Both the position numbers and the translations under genes were made by a program. Of a DNA stretch of 64,000 nt, positions 1-9,684 are shown piece by piece. The notes beneath the pieces were generated by a model, which was not told the origin of the DNA, did no database searches, and saw only the letters and a list, made by a program, of their open reading frames with translations. The DNA is taken from positions 1 to 64,000 of the forward strand of contig CAWFMD010000006.1 of assembly GCA_963816975.1 (NCBI GenBank). The letters are read 5' to 3'. The stretch comes from DASRIA01 sp963816975. Lineage in GTDB: Bacteria > Actinomycetota > Thermoleophilia > Solirubrobacterales > JBBDJG01. The first letter of the stretch is position 1. Every line of letters begins with the position of its first letter.

Positions 1-5
1 AAGCG

Positions 6-1444
6 GTGCGGGCCTCGGTTGCCGCGCTTCGCGCCGCCTACGACGAACTGGCCGCGCAGCCCATCGACGCGCTCACCAAGCCTGAACTGATCGGTGCGCT
101 CGACGAACTCGAAACCCTCAGCTGCCAGCTGCCCGTCGCAGAGCCATCGCATGCTGGCGCGCTTGCAGGCCGAGACCACCGCCAAGGAGATGGGCGCCAA
201 GTCCTGGCGCGACGTGCTGGCGATCCGGTGGCGCATCTCGACCAGCGAGGCCGCCCGCCGGCTCGACCGAGGCCGCCCAGTTGGCGCCACGCCGCACCCT
301 GAGCGGCGAACCGCTCGACCCCGCGCTGCCCTGCGACCGCGCTGGCCCAAGCTCACGGGTCGATCAACCGCGAGCACGTCAAGGTCGTGCGCGAGGCGAT
401 GGACCGCATCCCGCCCGGCTGCGTCGACTCGCCTGACCCGCGCCCAGATCGAAGCCGACCTGGTAACAAGACCGCGATGAGTGTGGGCCCCAAAAACAGT
501 TGAAGGACACCGCCGATCGCACCATCTTCTTGCTCGACCAGGACGGCCCCGAACCCGATGACGCCGAACGGGCCCGTGCGCCGCGAGGGCAGACCAAGGG
601 GCCCCAAGCAGCCCGACGGGATGGTGCGCCTTCACAGCCACCCTGACACCCGCAGGCGTGGGCGGTGTTCGAGGCGATCTTCGCCACACTCGGCCGCGCC
701 GGGGATGTGCAACCCCGACGACGACCAGCCGTGCGTGTCGGGCACCCCGACCCAGCAGCAGGTCGACGACGACCACCGCACGCTGGCGCAGCGCCAGCAC
801 GACGCGCTGATGACGGCGGGACGCAGCGTGCTGGACAGGGGCGGTGAACTGGGGCAGCACAACGGGTTGCCGGCGACGATCATCATCCGGACCACGCTGC
901 AGGATCTGGAGAGTCGGGCCGGGGTCGGCGTCACCGGCGGTGGGACCGTGATGCCGATCCGGGACGTGATCGGGCTGGCGGGGCGGTCGAACCTCTTCCT
1001 TGCAGTGTTCGACGGGGCCACGGGGTCGGCGGTTGAACTTGTTTCGGGCCCGCCGGGTCGCCTCCCGGGCTCAGCGGTTGATGCTGATCGCCCGTGACGG
1101 TGGCTGTACGAAGCCGGGCTGCACCGTGCCCGCCTACGGCAGCCAAGTCCATCACGCGGCTCGCGATTGGGCCGACGGACGGACAAACCAACGTCGACGA
1201 GCTCGGCCTGGCGTGCGGGCCCGACAACCGCATGGTCGGCCCCGGCGGCTGGACCACGCGGATCAACGCAGACAACGATGTCGAGTGGATCCCACCCCCA
1301 GACCTTGACACCGGGCAAGCCCGCGTCAACGACTACCACCGCCCCGAGCGGCTTCACCGCCCCCCCGACGACGACGATCGGGAACGACGAGACCCCGACG
1401 GCGACAACGAAAGCCGGGCAGGGCCCGAACCCGACGCGGCATGA
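6..1444 (+). pseudogene. 13E12-repeat family protein (DUF222 + HNH endonuclease), frameshifted
   Basis: Homologous to the 13E12 repeat proteins abundant in mycobacteria: an N-terminal DUF222 region followed by a C-terminal HNH nuclease module. Reading across frames gives the DUF222 start (GTG at 6, RASVAALRAAYDEL), then LARLQAETTAKEMGAKSW, INREHVKVVREAMDRIP, CNPDDDQPCVSGTPTQ, and the HNH part with CTKPGCTVPAYGSQVHHA, ending in an acidic proline-rich tail at the TGA at 1442. At least seven frame changes are needed (near 135, 266, 360, 450, 550, 1035 and 1170), so no intact product can be made as written. The same sort of breaks hits neighbours, so sequencing error is as likely as decay. In mycobacteria such genes occur in repeated, often mobile, copies. 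Family call is firm; functional state is not. Confidence 0.8.
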
Positions 1445-1475
1445 CCGCACCACAGCACCAGCATCGGCTTTAGGC

Positions 1476-2115
1476 TTAGCCCCTCGGCCGCGGCAACGTC
1501 AACGCGGCGCGCGCGAACTGCTCGAGGCGCTCGCGCGGATAAGTCTCGGGGTCGCTGATCGCCAGTCGGCCGAGCGTTTGGGCGAAGGACAGCATGGTGT
1601 GGCCGAGCAGCGCGGGATCCAGAGCGGCCAACCGCCGGTCCATCCCAGTGCCGGCCTTCGCCAGCTGCTCGGCCTGGGACAGAATGGACGAACGTGCGCG
1701 CCGTAGGTCGTCGCGGTATTCGCGGGGGGGCACTGTCGGGCATGGTGAGGATGAGTCGCCACCTGGTGGGATTCAAGAAGCCCCCGTCCAGGAACGCCGA
1801 AATCGTCGCTGCGTACGCGCCGGTCGGTCCGTGTTCCGTCAGGTCCTCGGGCATCGCCGCAAGCACCTGAGCCACTCCACGTTGATGCTCACGGCTCAAC
1901 AGCGCCGATACCAATTCAGCACGAGTCCGAAAGACCGTGTACAACACCGGCTTTCCGACACCGGCGGCTTCCGCCACGGCCTCCATGCTCAGCTCGTGCA
2001 GCTGGCACCCGGCGAGCACTGTCATGGCCGCGTCCAAGAGCTGCTCGCGCCGCTGTTCAGGCGGCAGCCGGGGGGCGTACTTACGCCGAAGGCGGGGACG
2101 GGTCACAGGCAACAA
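1476..2115 (-). pseudogene. TetR-family transcriptional regulator, one frameshift
   Basis: The N-terminal part (from ATG 2115) has a TetR helix-turn-helix: PPEQRREQLLDAAMTVLA, then MEAVAEAAGVGKPVLYTVF, about residues 17-65. The ligand-binding half continues to LNPTRWRLILTMPDSAPP, after which the frame changes near 1735. The C-terminal part (REYRDDLRRARSSILSQAEQL to the stop at 1476) is in another frame. Rejoined length is about 210 residues, normal for TetR. It is divergent from the DUF2236 gene at 2192 across a 76-bp gap with repeats that could be its operator, so it probably represses that gene. The break looks like a single-base error because both halves are well formed. The inducer cannot be told. 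Confidence 0.8.
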
Positions 2116-2191
2116 TATTACGTCACCGTTGTATTGAGGACACGCAATTGCTACGGTGGCGTTGTATTCACTGAAAGCGGAGGTAGACGCG
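2116..2191. promoter_or_regulatory. Divergent TetR / DUF2236 promoter region with repeats
   Basis: The intergenic region holds an inverted repeat, CACCGT at 2124-2129 facing ACGGTG at 2153-2158, and a direct repeat CGTTGTATT at 2127-2135 and 2160-2168. It is more AT-rich than the flanking genes. This is the expected place for autoregulation by the TetR protein; the exact operator is inferred. Confidence 0.4.
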
Positions 2192-3113
2192 ATGTCTGAA
2201 CGATTGTCGATTCGGCGAGAGGACTATGGCCTGTTCGGGCCGGGTTCCCGAATTGGAAAGTCTGGGCCTCCCGACCTCGCTGATTGGCTTCCAGCGGGCG
2301 GTCGTGCTGGAGCACTTCGACCCGTACCTGACCGCCGCGGTGGCCGACACGCAGGGATCTACAGTGATCCGCTGGGCGGCTGGACCGCACCCTCGCCTAT
2401 TTCCTCACGGTGGCCGTCGCCGACGCGCGCACTGCTTCGGGGTGTCCGAGATCCTCATGCGGGTCCATACGCGGGTCAAGGGCATCGAGCCGATCACCGG
2501 AAAGCGTTACAGCGCCAACAATCCCGAGTCACAACTGTGGATCCACGTCACCGGATGGCATTCGGTCCTCAAGTGCTACGAGTGTACGGTCCGGGCCCGC
2601 TCTCTCTTGCAGAAGAGAAGCGGTATTGGTCCGAATCGCCACCGCGGCGGAACTGCAGACCTGCAAGCCCGCCGATGTGCCCGCCTCGCGGGAGGAAGTC
2701 CGGGAATACTTCGCCGCCGTACGCCGCGGCTCTGCACTTCCGAACATGCTGACCGCGCCATGCACTACCTGCTCTACACACCAGGAGACCGCGGCGTGCG
2801 GATGTGGGCGGGCAGCCGAGTGCTTGCACCGGCGGCGATCGCGACCCTGCCGAAGTGGATGCGGCACTTGGGCAACTTCGGCCAGCCGGCCGCGGTGGAC
2901 GCCGCCGTGACTCCTGTCGCGCGGACGTGGGTCAAGGCATTGTCGACCAACGAGTTTCGGCCGATGCTCGCGGTGGCTCGTCGGATAGTTCCGGAGACCG
3001 CCGAAGTGCTTGCGTCGCATCTCTCGGGTCCACCCGCACAGGCGAAAACCGTGACCCCGGCCGAGGTACGCGAGCGAATCGATGGCTCTCGCGTAATCAA
3101 CTCAATGCGGTGA
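2192..3113 (+). pseudogene. DUF2236 (MpaB-type) oxygenase family protein, frameshifted
   Basis: Begins at ATG 2192 (SERLSIRREDYGLFGPGS) and ends at 3113. Rejoined across frames it gives SLIGFQRAVVLEHFDPYL, VSEILMRVHTRVKGIEPITG, NPESQLWIHVTGWHSVLK and RVLAPAAIATLPKWMRHL. These are hallmarks of the DUF2236 / MpaB family of haem-dependent oxygenase-like proteins common in mycobacteria; the His in WIHVTGWH is in the conserved core. Several indels (near 2247, 2360-2430 and 2580-2740) break it as written. Rejoined length is about 305 residues, normal for the family. Its 3' end overlaps the convergent TetR gene by 17 bp. The physiological substrate is unknown. Confidence 0.75.
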
Positions 3114-3705
3114 GGCCGTCCCACGCCGCGATTGCGGATTCGGCGATCGACGACAACTTCTTCTGGTCGGCGCCGTCGCGAGCCTGAATCGCCATGCCGT
3201 GGTTCACCGTGTTGTAGAACGCGGCAATCATGGCAGCGTCTGCACTGGCGGGCACATCGCCTTCGGCGATCCCGCGTTCGATGCGTTCATGAAAGTCAGT
3301 TTCCAGGGCCATGCGCCATCCGGCGAGATACTCGTGCACTGACCGGGTGTCCTCGCTACACGTGGTCGCGGCGAGCACGATCATGCAGCCGCGGGGATTG
3401 TCGGGGGTGCAGAACACCACCGCGTGGTGGCGTAACACCGCGGCAATGGCCTCCCGCGCGGTCGGTCGTTCGCGAAGTTCGGCCGCCGCGGGGGCGCCCA
3501 ATGTGTCGTTGTAGTGCGCCACCGCTTCGCGGAACAACTCCTCCTTGCATCCGAACGCCGCATACAAGCTCGGTGAGTTGATACCCATCGCCGCGGTCAG
3601 GTCGTTGATCGAGGCGCCCTCGTAGCCGTGTTCCCAGAACACATCCATGGCCCGTCGCAGGGCCCCGGCGCGGTCGAAGGACCGTGGCCTGCCACGTGTC
3701 GCCAT
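3097..3705 (-). CDS. TetR-family transcriptional regulator
   Basis: Intact 202-residue protein, the only unbroken gene in the first 5 kb. The N-terminal DNA-binding domain is clear: GRPRSFDRAGALRRAMDVFW, then INDLTAAMGINSPSLYAAFG (residues about 8-52). The C-terminal half matches the TetR_C group of AcrR/YfiR-like repressors, with RGCMIVLAATTCSEDT and FYNTVNHGMAIQARDGA. It is divergent from the SDR-SMR pair starting at 3804, and the shared intergenic region has two copies of a 14-bp repeat, so it very likely represses that pair and itself. A role in sensing an exported toxic compound would fit the SMR neighbour; this is inference. Confidence 0.92.
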   Translation of the reverse strand: MATRGRPRSFDRAGALRRAMDVFWEHGYEGASINDLTAAMGINSPSLYAAFGCKEELFREAVAHYNDTLGAPAAAELRERPTAREAIAAVLRHHAVVFCTPDNPRGCMIVLAATTCSEDTRSVHEYLAGWRMALETDFHERIERGIAEGDVPASADAAMIAAFYNTVNHGMAIQARDGADQKKLSSIAESAIAAWDGLTALS

Positions 3706-3719
3706 CGCGGACCCTCCCT

Positions 3720-3784
3720 TTATGTATCGAACGCCAGAAAATCATTGACAAGTGTAGCGCTCGCGTTGAATTATGTATCGAACG
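3720..3784. promoter_or_regulatory. Paired 14-bp operator-like repeats and promoter between TetR and SDR
   Basis: The sequence TTATGTATCGAACG occurs twice, at 3720-3733 and 3771-3784, 51 bp apart. A TTGACA hexamer lies at 3745-3750; 17 bp on, GAATTA at 3768-3773 could serve as -10 and overlaps the second repeat. A strong ribosome-binding site, AAAGGAGG, precedes the SDR ATG at 3804. One copy sits next to each divergent start, as expected for a TetR repressor acting on both genes. Confidence 0.65.
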
Positions 3785-3803
3785 ACACAAAAAGGAGGAT
3801 CGG

Positions 3804-4538
3804 ATGTCTGAATCGACCGTTGCAATGGTCACCGGCGGGAGCAGGGGGATCGGGGCGGCCATCGCAGTGCGACTAGCTGAGCTGGGCTCGGACGTCGCCA
3901 TCACATACGCGCAGTCAAGGAACGCGCCGACGAGATCGTCGGCCAGATCGTGGCCCACGGCCGGCGTGGCGTGGCGGTAAGAGCGGACAGTGCCGCCTCC
4001 GACGACGTGGTGGCAGCGGTCGAGCAGACCGCGATCAAGTCGGGCCGGCTGGACATCCTGGTCAACAACGCGGGGATCTTCCCGTTCGGAGTCATCGACG
4101 AGGTGTCGCTCGAGGAGGTCAACCAGACCCTCGATATCCACGTCCGGGCGGTGTACCTCGCCAGTCAGGCTGCGGTGCGGCACATGTCTGACGGTGGCCG
4201 AATCATCAGCATCGGAAGCAATCTCGCAGAGCGCGTACCGTTTCCGGGGGTCGCGCTGTACGCGATGAGCAAGTCCGCACTCATCGGCTTCACCAAGGGA
4301 TTGGCACGCGACGTCGGTGCCAGGGGGATCACCGTCAACCTCGTCCAGCCCGGCTCCACCGATACCGATATGAATCCCGGTCGACGGCGACACCGCCGAC
4401 GAACAGCGAGCGATAGCCGCTCTCGGCAGATATGCCGACGCCCGCGAGATAGCGAATACCGTTGCGTTCCTGGCAGGTTCGGAGGCGTCGTACATCACCG
4501 GCGCGGTGCTCACTGCCGACGGCGGTACGAACGCCTGA
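3804..4538 (+). pseudogene. Short-chain dehydrogenase/reductase (SDR), two compensating frameshifts
   Basis: Classical SDR of the FabG type. The NAD(P)-binding motif TGGSRGIG lies at about residues 10-17, NNAG in the centre, and the catalytic Ser and YAMSK motif around 4200-4275. The C-terminus reads SEASYITGAVLTADGGTNA and stops at 4536-4538. The frame changes near 3918 and again near 4378, and start and stop are in the same frame, so the shifts cancel. Rejoined length is about 245 residues, normal. It starts from ATG 3804 behind AAAGGAGG. The SMR gene follows after 2 bp, so the two form an operon under the divergent TetR. Substrate unknown. Confidence 0.82.
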
Positions 4539-4540
4539 CG

Positions 4541-4855
4541 ATGGCGTGGCTGATGCTGGTCGTCGCGGGACTGCTCGAAATCGTGTGGGCGATCGCACTC
4601 AAACAGTCCGAGGGGTTCAGCAAGCTGTGGCCAAGCGTCGTCGGTGTCGGCGGTGCGGTGCTCAGCTTTGCTCTGCTTGCGTTGGCGCTCAGGCAGCTGC
4701 CGGCGGGAACCGGTTATGCGGTGTGGGTCGGAATCGGCGCCGTCGGCGTTGCACTGGCCGGCATGATTCGGTTCGGCGAGGCCACGAGTGTCGCGAGGGT
4801 GCTATTCCTGTCGATCATTGTTGTCGGCATCGTCGGGTTGCGCTCGTCGAAACCT
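4541..4855 (+). CDS. Small multidrug resistance (SMR) transporter, Gdx/SugE-like; natural end lost
   Basis: Four-helix membrane protein starting at ATG 4541, 2 bp after the SDR stop. The first helix has the SMR glutamate (GLLEIVWAIALK), and GTGYAVWVGIGAVG with WPSVVGV resemble the SugE/Gdx subgroup, whose known members export guanidinium or quaternary cations. Similarity holds to IVVGIVGLR at about residue 103, where family members normally end. Here the frame reads on through unrelated residues to a stop at 4985-4987. The expected stop is missing just where the sequence changes character, so the last few residues are probably lost at a junction near 4,850-4,870. Confidence 0.8.
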
Positions 4856-4880
4856 GAAAACCGTTGCCGTCCTAAGTGTT
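4850..4880. other. Probable junction between two unrelated sequences
   Basis: The + strand SMR gene loses its homologous sequence and stop codon at about 4,850, and the - strand glycosyltransferase loses its C-terminal ~100 residues at about 4,865-4,880. Two convergent genes truncated at one point, with mycobacterial-type genes to the left and Solirubrobacterales-type genes to the right, indicate a join. No insertion sequence, tRNA or long repeat is visible there. Confidence 0.7.
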
Positions 4881-5286
4881 GTCAGCGTTGGCCGCGGCAC
4901 CTTGTATCCGGGACCTTCGCGGAAGCGGCTGCCAGTCACCATGTCGACCTCGTCGCCGTCGCACAGCGCGGCAGTAAGGTCAGGTAGGATCCCGGGTCGT
5001 GCTGACCGTCGGCGTCGACCTGGGCAGCGAGGTCGTAGGCGTTGCGCTGAGCGTACTTGTAACCGGTCTGGACGGCGCCGCCGATGCCCAGGTTGAAGGG
5101 ATGCTGGATCACCGCCGCCCCGGCCCGCTCCGCCTGTTCGGCGGTGCGGTCGGTGGACCCGTCATCGACCACCAGGACGTCGAAGTCGGGGCACCGCTCG
5201 TGGATCGCCGTGACGACGCGCGCGACCGACTCCTCCTCGTTGTAGGCGGGGACGATCGCAAGTCTCTTGCTGAGGCGCTGGGACAT
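4863..5286 (-). pseudogene. Family 2 glycosyltransferase (polyprenyl-phosphate sugar transferase type), C-terminally truncated
   Basis: Starts at ATG 5286 with SQRLSKRLAIVPAYNEEESV. It shows the GT-A nucleotide-binding fold: VVDDGSTDRTAEQAERAG (residues about 40-57), the NLGIGGAVQTGYKYA motif and the metal-binding VDADGQHDP. After DP the frame shifts near 4980, and the alternative frame continues with EVDMVTGSRFREGPGYKVPRP, as in dolichyl/polyprenyl-phosphate mannose synthase-like enzymes. Similarity ends near 4,870, about 100 residues short of the family's ~230. It likely charged a lipid carrier for the neighbouring glycan pathway. As written it is broken by both a frameshift and the junction. 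Confidence 0.78.
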
Positions 5287-5437
5287 GGTCGCTTCGAAGG
5301 CCATCCGGGAGGTCAAAACACTTCAATGCTGCCCGGGTCGCGGTGCCGCGAACCCTGCATTTCCCCCGCAAGCTTACGGGTGCGTGCCGATGCAAGGCCC
5401 GCTGGGCCGTCCTGCGGGCGGGTCTAAGCTCCCCGGC

Positions 5438-6390
5438 GTGCCCGCCGTGAGCGTCTGCATCCCGACGTACAACTACGCGCGCTACCTCCCGCGCGCGATC
5501 GAGAGCGTGCTGGCCCAGACCTACGGGGACTTCGAGCTGATCGTGAGCGACAACGCCTCGACGGACGACACGCAGGAGGTGCTCGCCGGATTCTCCGACC
5601 CGCGGATGAGAACATTCCGCAACGAGCGGAACCTGGGGCTGTTCGGCAACTTCTCGCGCTGCCTCGAGCTGGCCCGCGGCGACATGGTCAAGTTCGTGTG
5701 CGCCGACGACTGGCTGGACCCGGCGTATCTCTCCCGGACGGTCCCGCTGATGGAGACCCACGACGAGATCGGGCTGCTCACGACGGACGGCTTCTTCGTC
5801 GACGAGCAGGGACGCACGTTCGCGCTCAGCACACCCGAGTTCGACGGCGGCCCCGTCGTGCGGGCAGCCGACGCGCTGCGCGTGCAGGCCGGACTCGCTG
5901 AACGTGATCGGGATGCCGAGCAGCGTGCTCCTGCGGCGCGTCCGCCGTCGAGGAGGCCGGCGGCTTCGACGCGCGCTTCGCGCCCGCCAGCGACGTGCAC
6001 CTGTGGCTGAAGCTGCTGACCCGCTGGGACGTCGGCTGGGTGGCGGAGCCGCTGCTGCTACCTGCGCGTGCACACCTCCAAGGAGCACGGGTACGGCAAC
6101 GATCCCTCCGAGTCGACGTTCCTGAGCTGGGAGGACGTGGCGGCGAGGCCGGGCGTCGCGCATCGACGCCGCGCACGCTCGAGCCGCGCTCTACGCCGAG
6201 GCCGAGCGGAGCCTGCTGCACGCCGGGGCGCTGCTGGCGACCGGACGGCCGCGGCGCGCGCTGCGGATCCTGCGCTTCACCGGCCGGCACGTCCGCTGGC
6301 GCCGGGTGCTGCCGCGCTTCGCGCGCCGCCTGCCGGCGCGTGCTCCGCGCGCAGTTCGCGCGGGTGCGCGCACTGCGGTCCGGGCGGATG
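5438..6390 (+). pseudogene. Family 2 glycosyltransferase, frameshifted
   Basis: Starts at GTG 5438 with a GT-A fold N-terminus: SVCIPTYNYARYLPRAIES, IVSDNASTDDTQEVL, and the DxD-like VCADDWLDP at about residue 90. The first 150 residues are clean. The frame then changes near 5890, 5990, 6055 and 6160, giving further matching pieces: GMPSSVLLRR, VHLWLKLLTRWDVGWVAEP and EHGYGNDPSESTFLSWEDV. The C-terminal basic helical part ends around 6,390, where the flippase begins. Rejoined it would be about 315 residues, normal for a soluble GT2. Acceptor and donor sugars cannot be inferred. Confidence 0.75.
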
Positions 6391-7983
6391 GTCGTGTACG
6401 GCCGCGCACCGTGCGGGCGGGCGGGCCGCTCGACACCCGTGACCTCGACGCCGTCCGGCGCCGCCCGCTCGTCGCAGCGGCCAGCACCGCACGGTCGTCG
6501 GTGGTCGTCGCGACCAGCCTGCTGCTGAGCAGCCTGCTCGGCGGCCTGCTGGCCCTGCTGATCTCCGTGATCGTGGGCGAGGGGCCGGAGGCCGACGGCT
6601 TCCTCGCCGCGTACTCCGTGTACCTGGTCTTCATCCTGTTCGGCTCGACGCTGCGCGTCGCCCTGGTCCCGCTGTTCGGCCCCACCCGACGAGGCGGGTT
6701 CCGCCGAGCGGCGGCGGCACGTGCGGATGCTGCTCGCGCGTCTCGGCGGTGGTCGCGGCGGTGCTGCCGTCGCCTCGCCGCTGGTCGGGCAAGGCGCTGG
6801 TGCCGAAGGGGCGGAGCCGAGGCGCAGGACACCGCCGCGTGAGCGTCGCGATCCTGGCCGCTGGCCGCCTATTGCCAGGTGTGGTCGGCGATGCTGTCGG
6901 CGGTGCTCGGCGCCGTGCGGCGCTTCGTCGCGAGCGCGCTGTTCTACCTGCTGAGCGCGGCGTCGCGGTCGCCCTCGGCGCGGGGCTGATGGCGGCCGTC
7001 GGGATCGAGGGCGCGGCGATCGGCGCGCTGGGCGCCGCGGTCGTGCTGCTCACCGCACACCTGATCTACACGCGGCGCCTGCGGTTCGTGGCCTTACCCG
7101 ACGTGGCGCGCCCTGCGGCAGCCCCGACACGTGGCGCCTGACGGCGACCGCGCTGGCCGGAGCGTCGGTGCCGGTGGTGCTCCAGCTCACCGCAACGATC
7201 AGCCTAGCGGCGGTGTCCGGGCGCACCGGGGCAGTGACCGCGTACAGCTACGCCTACTTCGTGACGGTGCTCGCGACAGCGGCATCACGGCCGGCGTGAT
7301 CGGGCTGGTGACGATGCCGAACCTGATCGCCGCGCTGCACGAGCGCGGCGCCGCCGCGGCCGAGGACTACCTGCGGAGATGGCGCCTTTCTCGGTCTTCC
7401 TTTACGTCCCGCTGGCGGTCGGCTACGCAGTGTTCGGGCGCGCGCTCGTCGACGCCGTGCTGGAGGGGCCGCTGAGCCGCGGACACAATCGACATCCTGT
7501 GGGATCGTCGCGCGATCTTCCTGCTGATGGGGCTCGCGTGGGCGATCCTGGCGCCGCTCACGACGGTCGCGCTGTCGCTGCAGCGCTACCGCGCGCTGGC
7601 GGCGATCGCGGCGGCGATAATCCCATTCCACGCGTTGCTGGTAATTCCCGCGGCCTCCCAGGGCCCGGTGACCGCCGCCGGTGCGCACGCCGTGAGCGGC
7701 ACGCTCCTGGTGATCGCGATCATGGTGATGGTGTTCGGGCGCCGCACTCCGCAGGCCGGCCTGCGCGCCGTCGTCGCGTGCCTGCCCGCGGCGGTGCTCG
7801 CGCTGGTGTTCCCGCTCGTGGGGCTGGTGATCGACCCCGACGGGCTCGCGCCGGCGAATCGCCGGCCTGGCGATCGCCGGCGTCCTGTACGGCGTGCTCG
7901 GCGTCCTGCTGTGGCGGTCGGTCGGCGGCCGCGCGCTCTGCTGCGCGCGGCTGACGACATCCTGCCTTCGGGTTGCTACGTGA
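6388..7983 (+). pseudogene. Oligosaccharide flippase / MurJ-like polytopic membrane protein, frameshifted
   Basis: Reading across frames gives a polytopic membrane protein of about 530 residues. An N-terminal helix (VVVATSLLLSSLLGGLLALL) is followed by EGPEADGFLAAYSVYLVFIL, a motif typical of the MVIN/MATE-like flippase superfamily. Later helices include AAAIIPFHALLVIPAASQ and VVACLPAAVLALVFPLVG. Frame changes occur near 6690, 6770, 6890, 6955, 7110, 7265, 7375, 7480 and 7855. In the glycan cluster the likely role is flipping a lipid-linked sugar or another lipid precursor. MurJ itself is not excluded. The exact start (ATG 6388 or slightly downstream) is uncertain. Confidence 0.65.
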
Positions 7984-7987
7984 TGCC

Positions 7988-8807
7988 TTACTGACCGCGG
8001 CCACACCGAGCGCATTCGGCGTGTTCGGCCGCCTCACCCCAGGCAGCTTCGCCAGGCGCCGCTGCTCCTCGGAGTCGCATCGTCGAACTGACGCGTGCGA
8101 TTGTCGGCGATGAGCAGGTTGCGTTGCCCGCCGCTACGGAAGGTAGCGCTGTCGAACCACCGGTCGCGCTCGTAGGCCTGTCCGTCGCGGCCGACGACCA
8201 GCGTCTCGAGACCCCGCTCCCAGACCTGACGCGTGATGCTTCGCCTGCCGCTCTCGAGGGCCCACGCACCGCGTTTGGTTCCCACCTCGGGCCAATCCAG
8301 TGACAGCATCAGGTCCCGCTCGCAGCACGAACCGTTGGTGCGGAGATGCGGGTTCGGGAACGCGGTTGAAGCGTCGCCGGCGCATGACCCGAGACGAGGA
8401 TCGAAGACGGGTCGACGAGGCTCTCGTAGGAGCCGCTAGCGGACACGATCCCGACGCCGGGCCTCGGAGTTGCCGCAGCAGCGCATCCAGCCATCCGGCG
8501 CAAGCGGCTCGCTGTTCGAGTTCAGAAAATACAGGTACTCGCGCATCCTCTCGTGCGCCACGCGCATGTACGCCGCGAGATCGAGCTTGCCTCGGCATGT
8601 AGCAGCTGGCTCGTAGCCGGTGCCAGCCGACGCCTCCGGCCGGCAGCGCCGGTCGTGCCCAGAACATCGTTGAAGGCCACCACGAGTCGATGATCAATTC
8701 CGGCCGGATCCAGACTCTGTAGGATGCCGCGAAACGCTCGACCGGATCCTTCCCGAGCGGCCCCCACACGAGATGGACGACGATACCTCAGACTTCGCGG
8801 CGGCCAT
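7988..8807 (-). pseudogene. Glycosyltransferase family 2-like protein, frameshifted
   Basis: From ATG 8807 the pieces read VVHLVWGPLGKDPVERFAAS, GIDHRLVVAFNDV, then VLVSGHAP and, clean at the C-terminus, TLVVGRDGQAYERDRWFDSA and RNLLIADNRTRQFDDA. This resembles the GT2-like proteins of actinobacterial glycan clusters that begin with a V-HLVWGPLG motif. The central part (8,330-8,600) needs several frame switches. Rejoined length is about 265 residues. The stop lies near 7,988, convergent with the flippase. Family assignment is moderate; activity is inferred from context. Confidence 0.6.
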
Positions 8808-8845
8808 CGAATCGCTACGTGCCCCGCCACAAATCGACCAAGACG

Positions 8846-9679
8846 ATGACTTGCCTGTCTGTCGCAGCGTCGCGTCGCGCCGACGAGTCGATGCAACCGG
8901 TTGAGCTGTACCGATGCTCGCCGTGCTCGTTTATGTTCCCTCTCCCTCGTCCGCGGAAGACCTTCAGCACCTCTATGGCAATGGAGTACTTTGACGCGTA
9001 CCCCGGAGGACGAGGGATATGAGGTAGACGAGGCGCAGCGTCGCTACGAGGCTCGGATCAGGGTGCCCTCGTCCGCCGCTCCGGGGCGCCGGCAGACTCC
9101 TCGAGGTCGGCGCGGCGGCCGGCCACTTCCTTGACGAGGCCCGCATTGCCGGCTTCGAACCCATCGGCATCGAGCCTGCAGCGGACCTCGCCGAGCAGGC
9201 CCGGGAACAGACTGGGCGTCGACATCAGGCCGGGCTTCATCGAGCAGGTGAACCTTGAACGCGGGACCTTCGATGTCGATGCGCCTGGCATGTGATCGAG
9301 CATCTAGCGGACCCGGGCCGCGCTCTCGAAGATTCAGACGCGCTCCGGCCGGGGGGCCACCTGCTCGTCGAAGTCCCGAATTCCCAGAGCGTCTATGCGC
9401 GCCGGCGCAAGGAGGCAATTGGTTCCACCTCGACCCGAACGGCATGTCGGCCACTACGCCCCACAGCGCTGCAACTCCTGCTCGAAGACACAGGATTCGA
9501 AATGGTCGCCACAGAGACGTTTCCGGTGCTCGGGTACGTCCGGCCCGGGCGTGCGCTCAAGCCGCTCCAGCGTAGCGGTCCAACTGAAAGAGCTCATCGA
9601 CGTGCGGACCTGGCCCCGGCGCAGGCATCCCGAAAAGCACGAAATGCTCCGAGGTTTCGCGCGAGTGCCGATCCGGTAG
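8846..9679 (+). pseudogene. Class I SAM-dependent methyltransferase with N-terminal Cys motif, frameshifted
   Basis: The start region (ATG 8846) has the remains of a Cys-rich element followed by YRCSPCSFMFPLPRP, a short Zn-ribbon motif that often precedes Methyltransf_23 domains. The Rossmann motif I is split over frames as LLEVGAAAGHFLDEA; then come EPIGIEP, VIEHLADPGRAL and PGGHLLVEVPNSQS. The C-terminal part ends with RHPEKHEMLRGFARVPIR at 9679. Frame changes lie near 8875, 8950, 9025, 9085, 9210, 9290, 9410 and 9560. Rejoined length is about 275 residues. In this cluster it probably methylates a sugar or glycan end; the target is unknown. Confidence 0.7.
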
Positions 9680-9684
9680 CCCGA

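Noticed and set aside
6..1444. Complete mobile element around the 13E12-repeat gene
   Set aside because: No transposase, integrase or terminal repeats are visible; only the 13E12 gene itself is present at the window edge.
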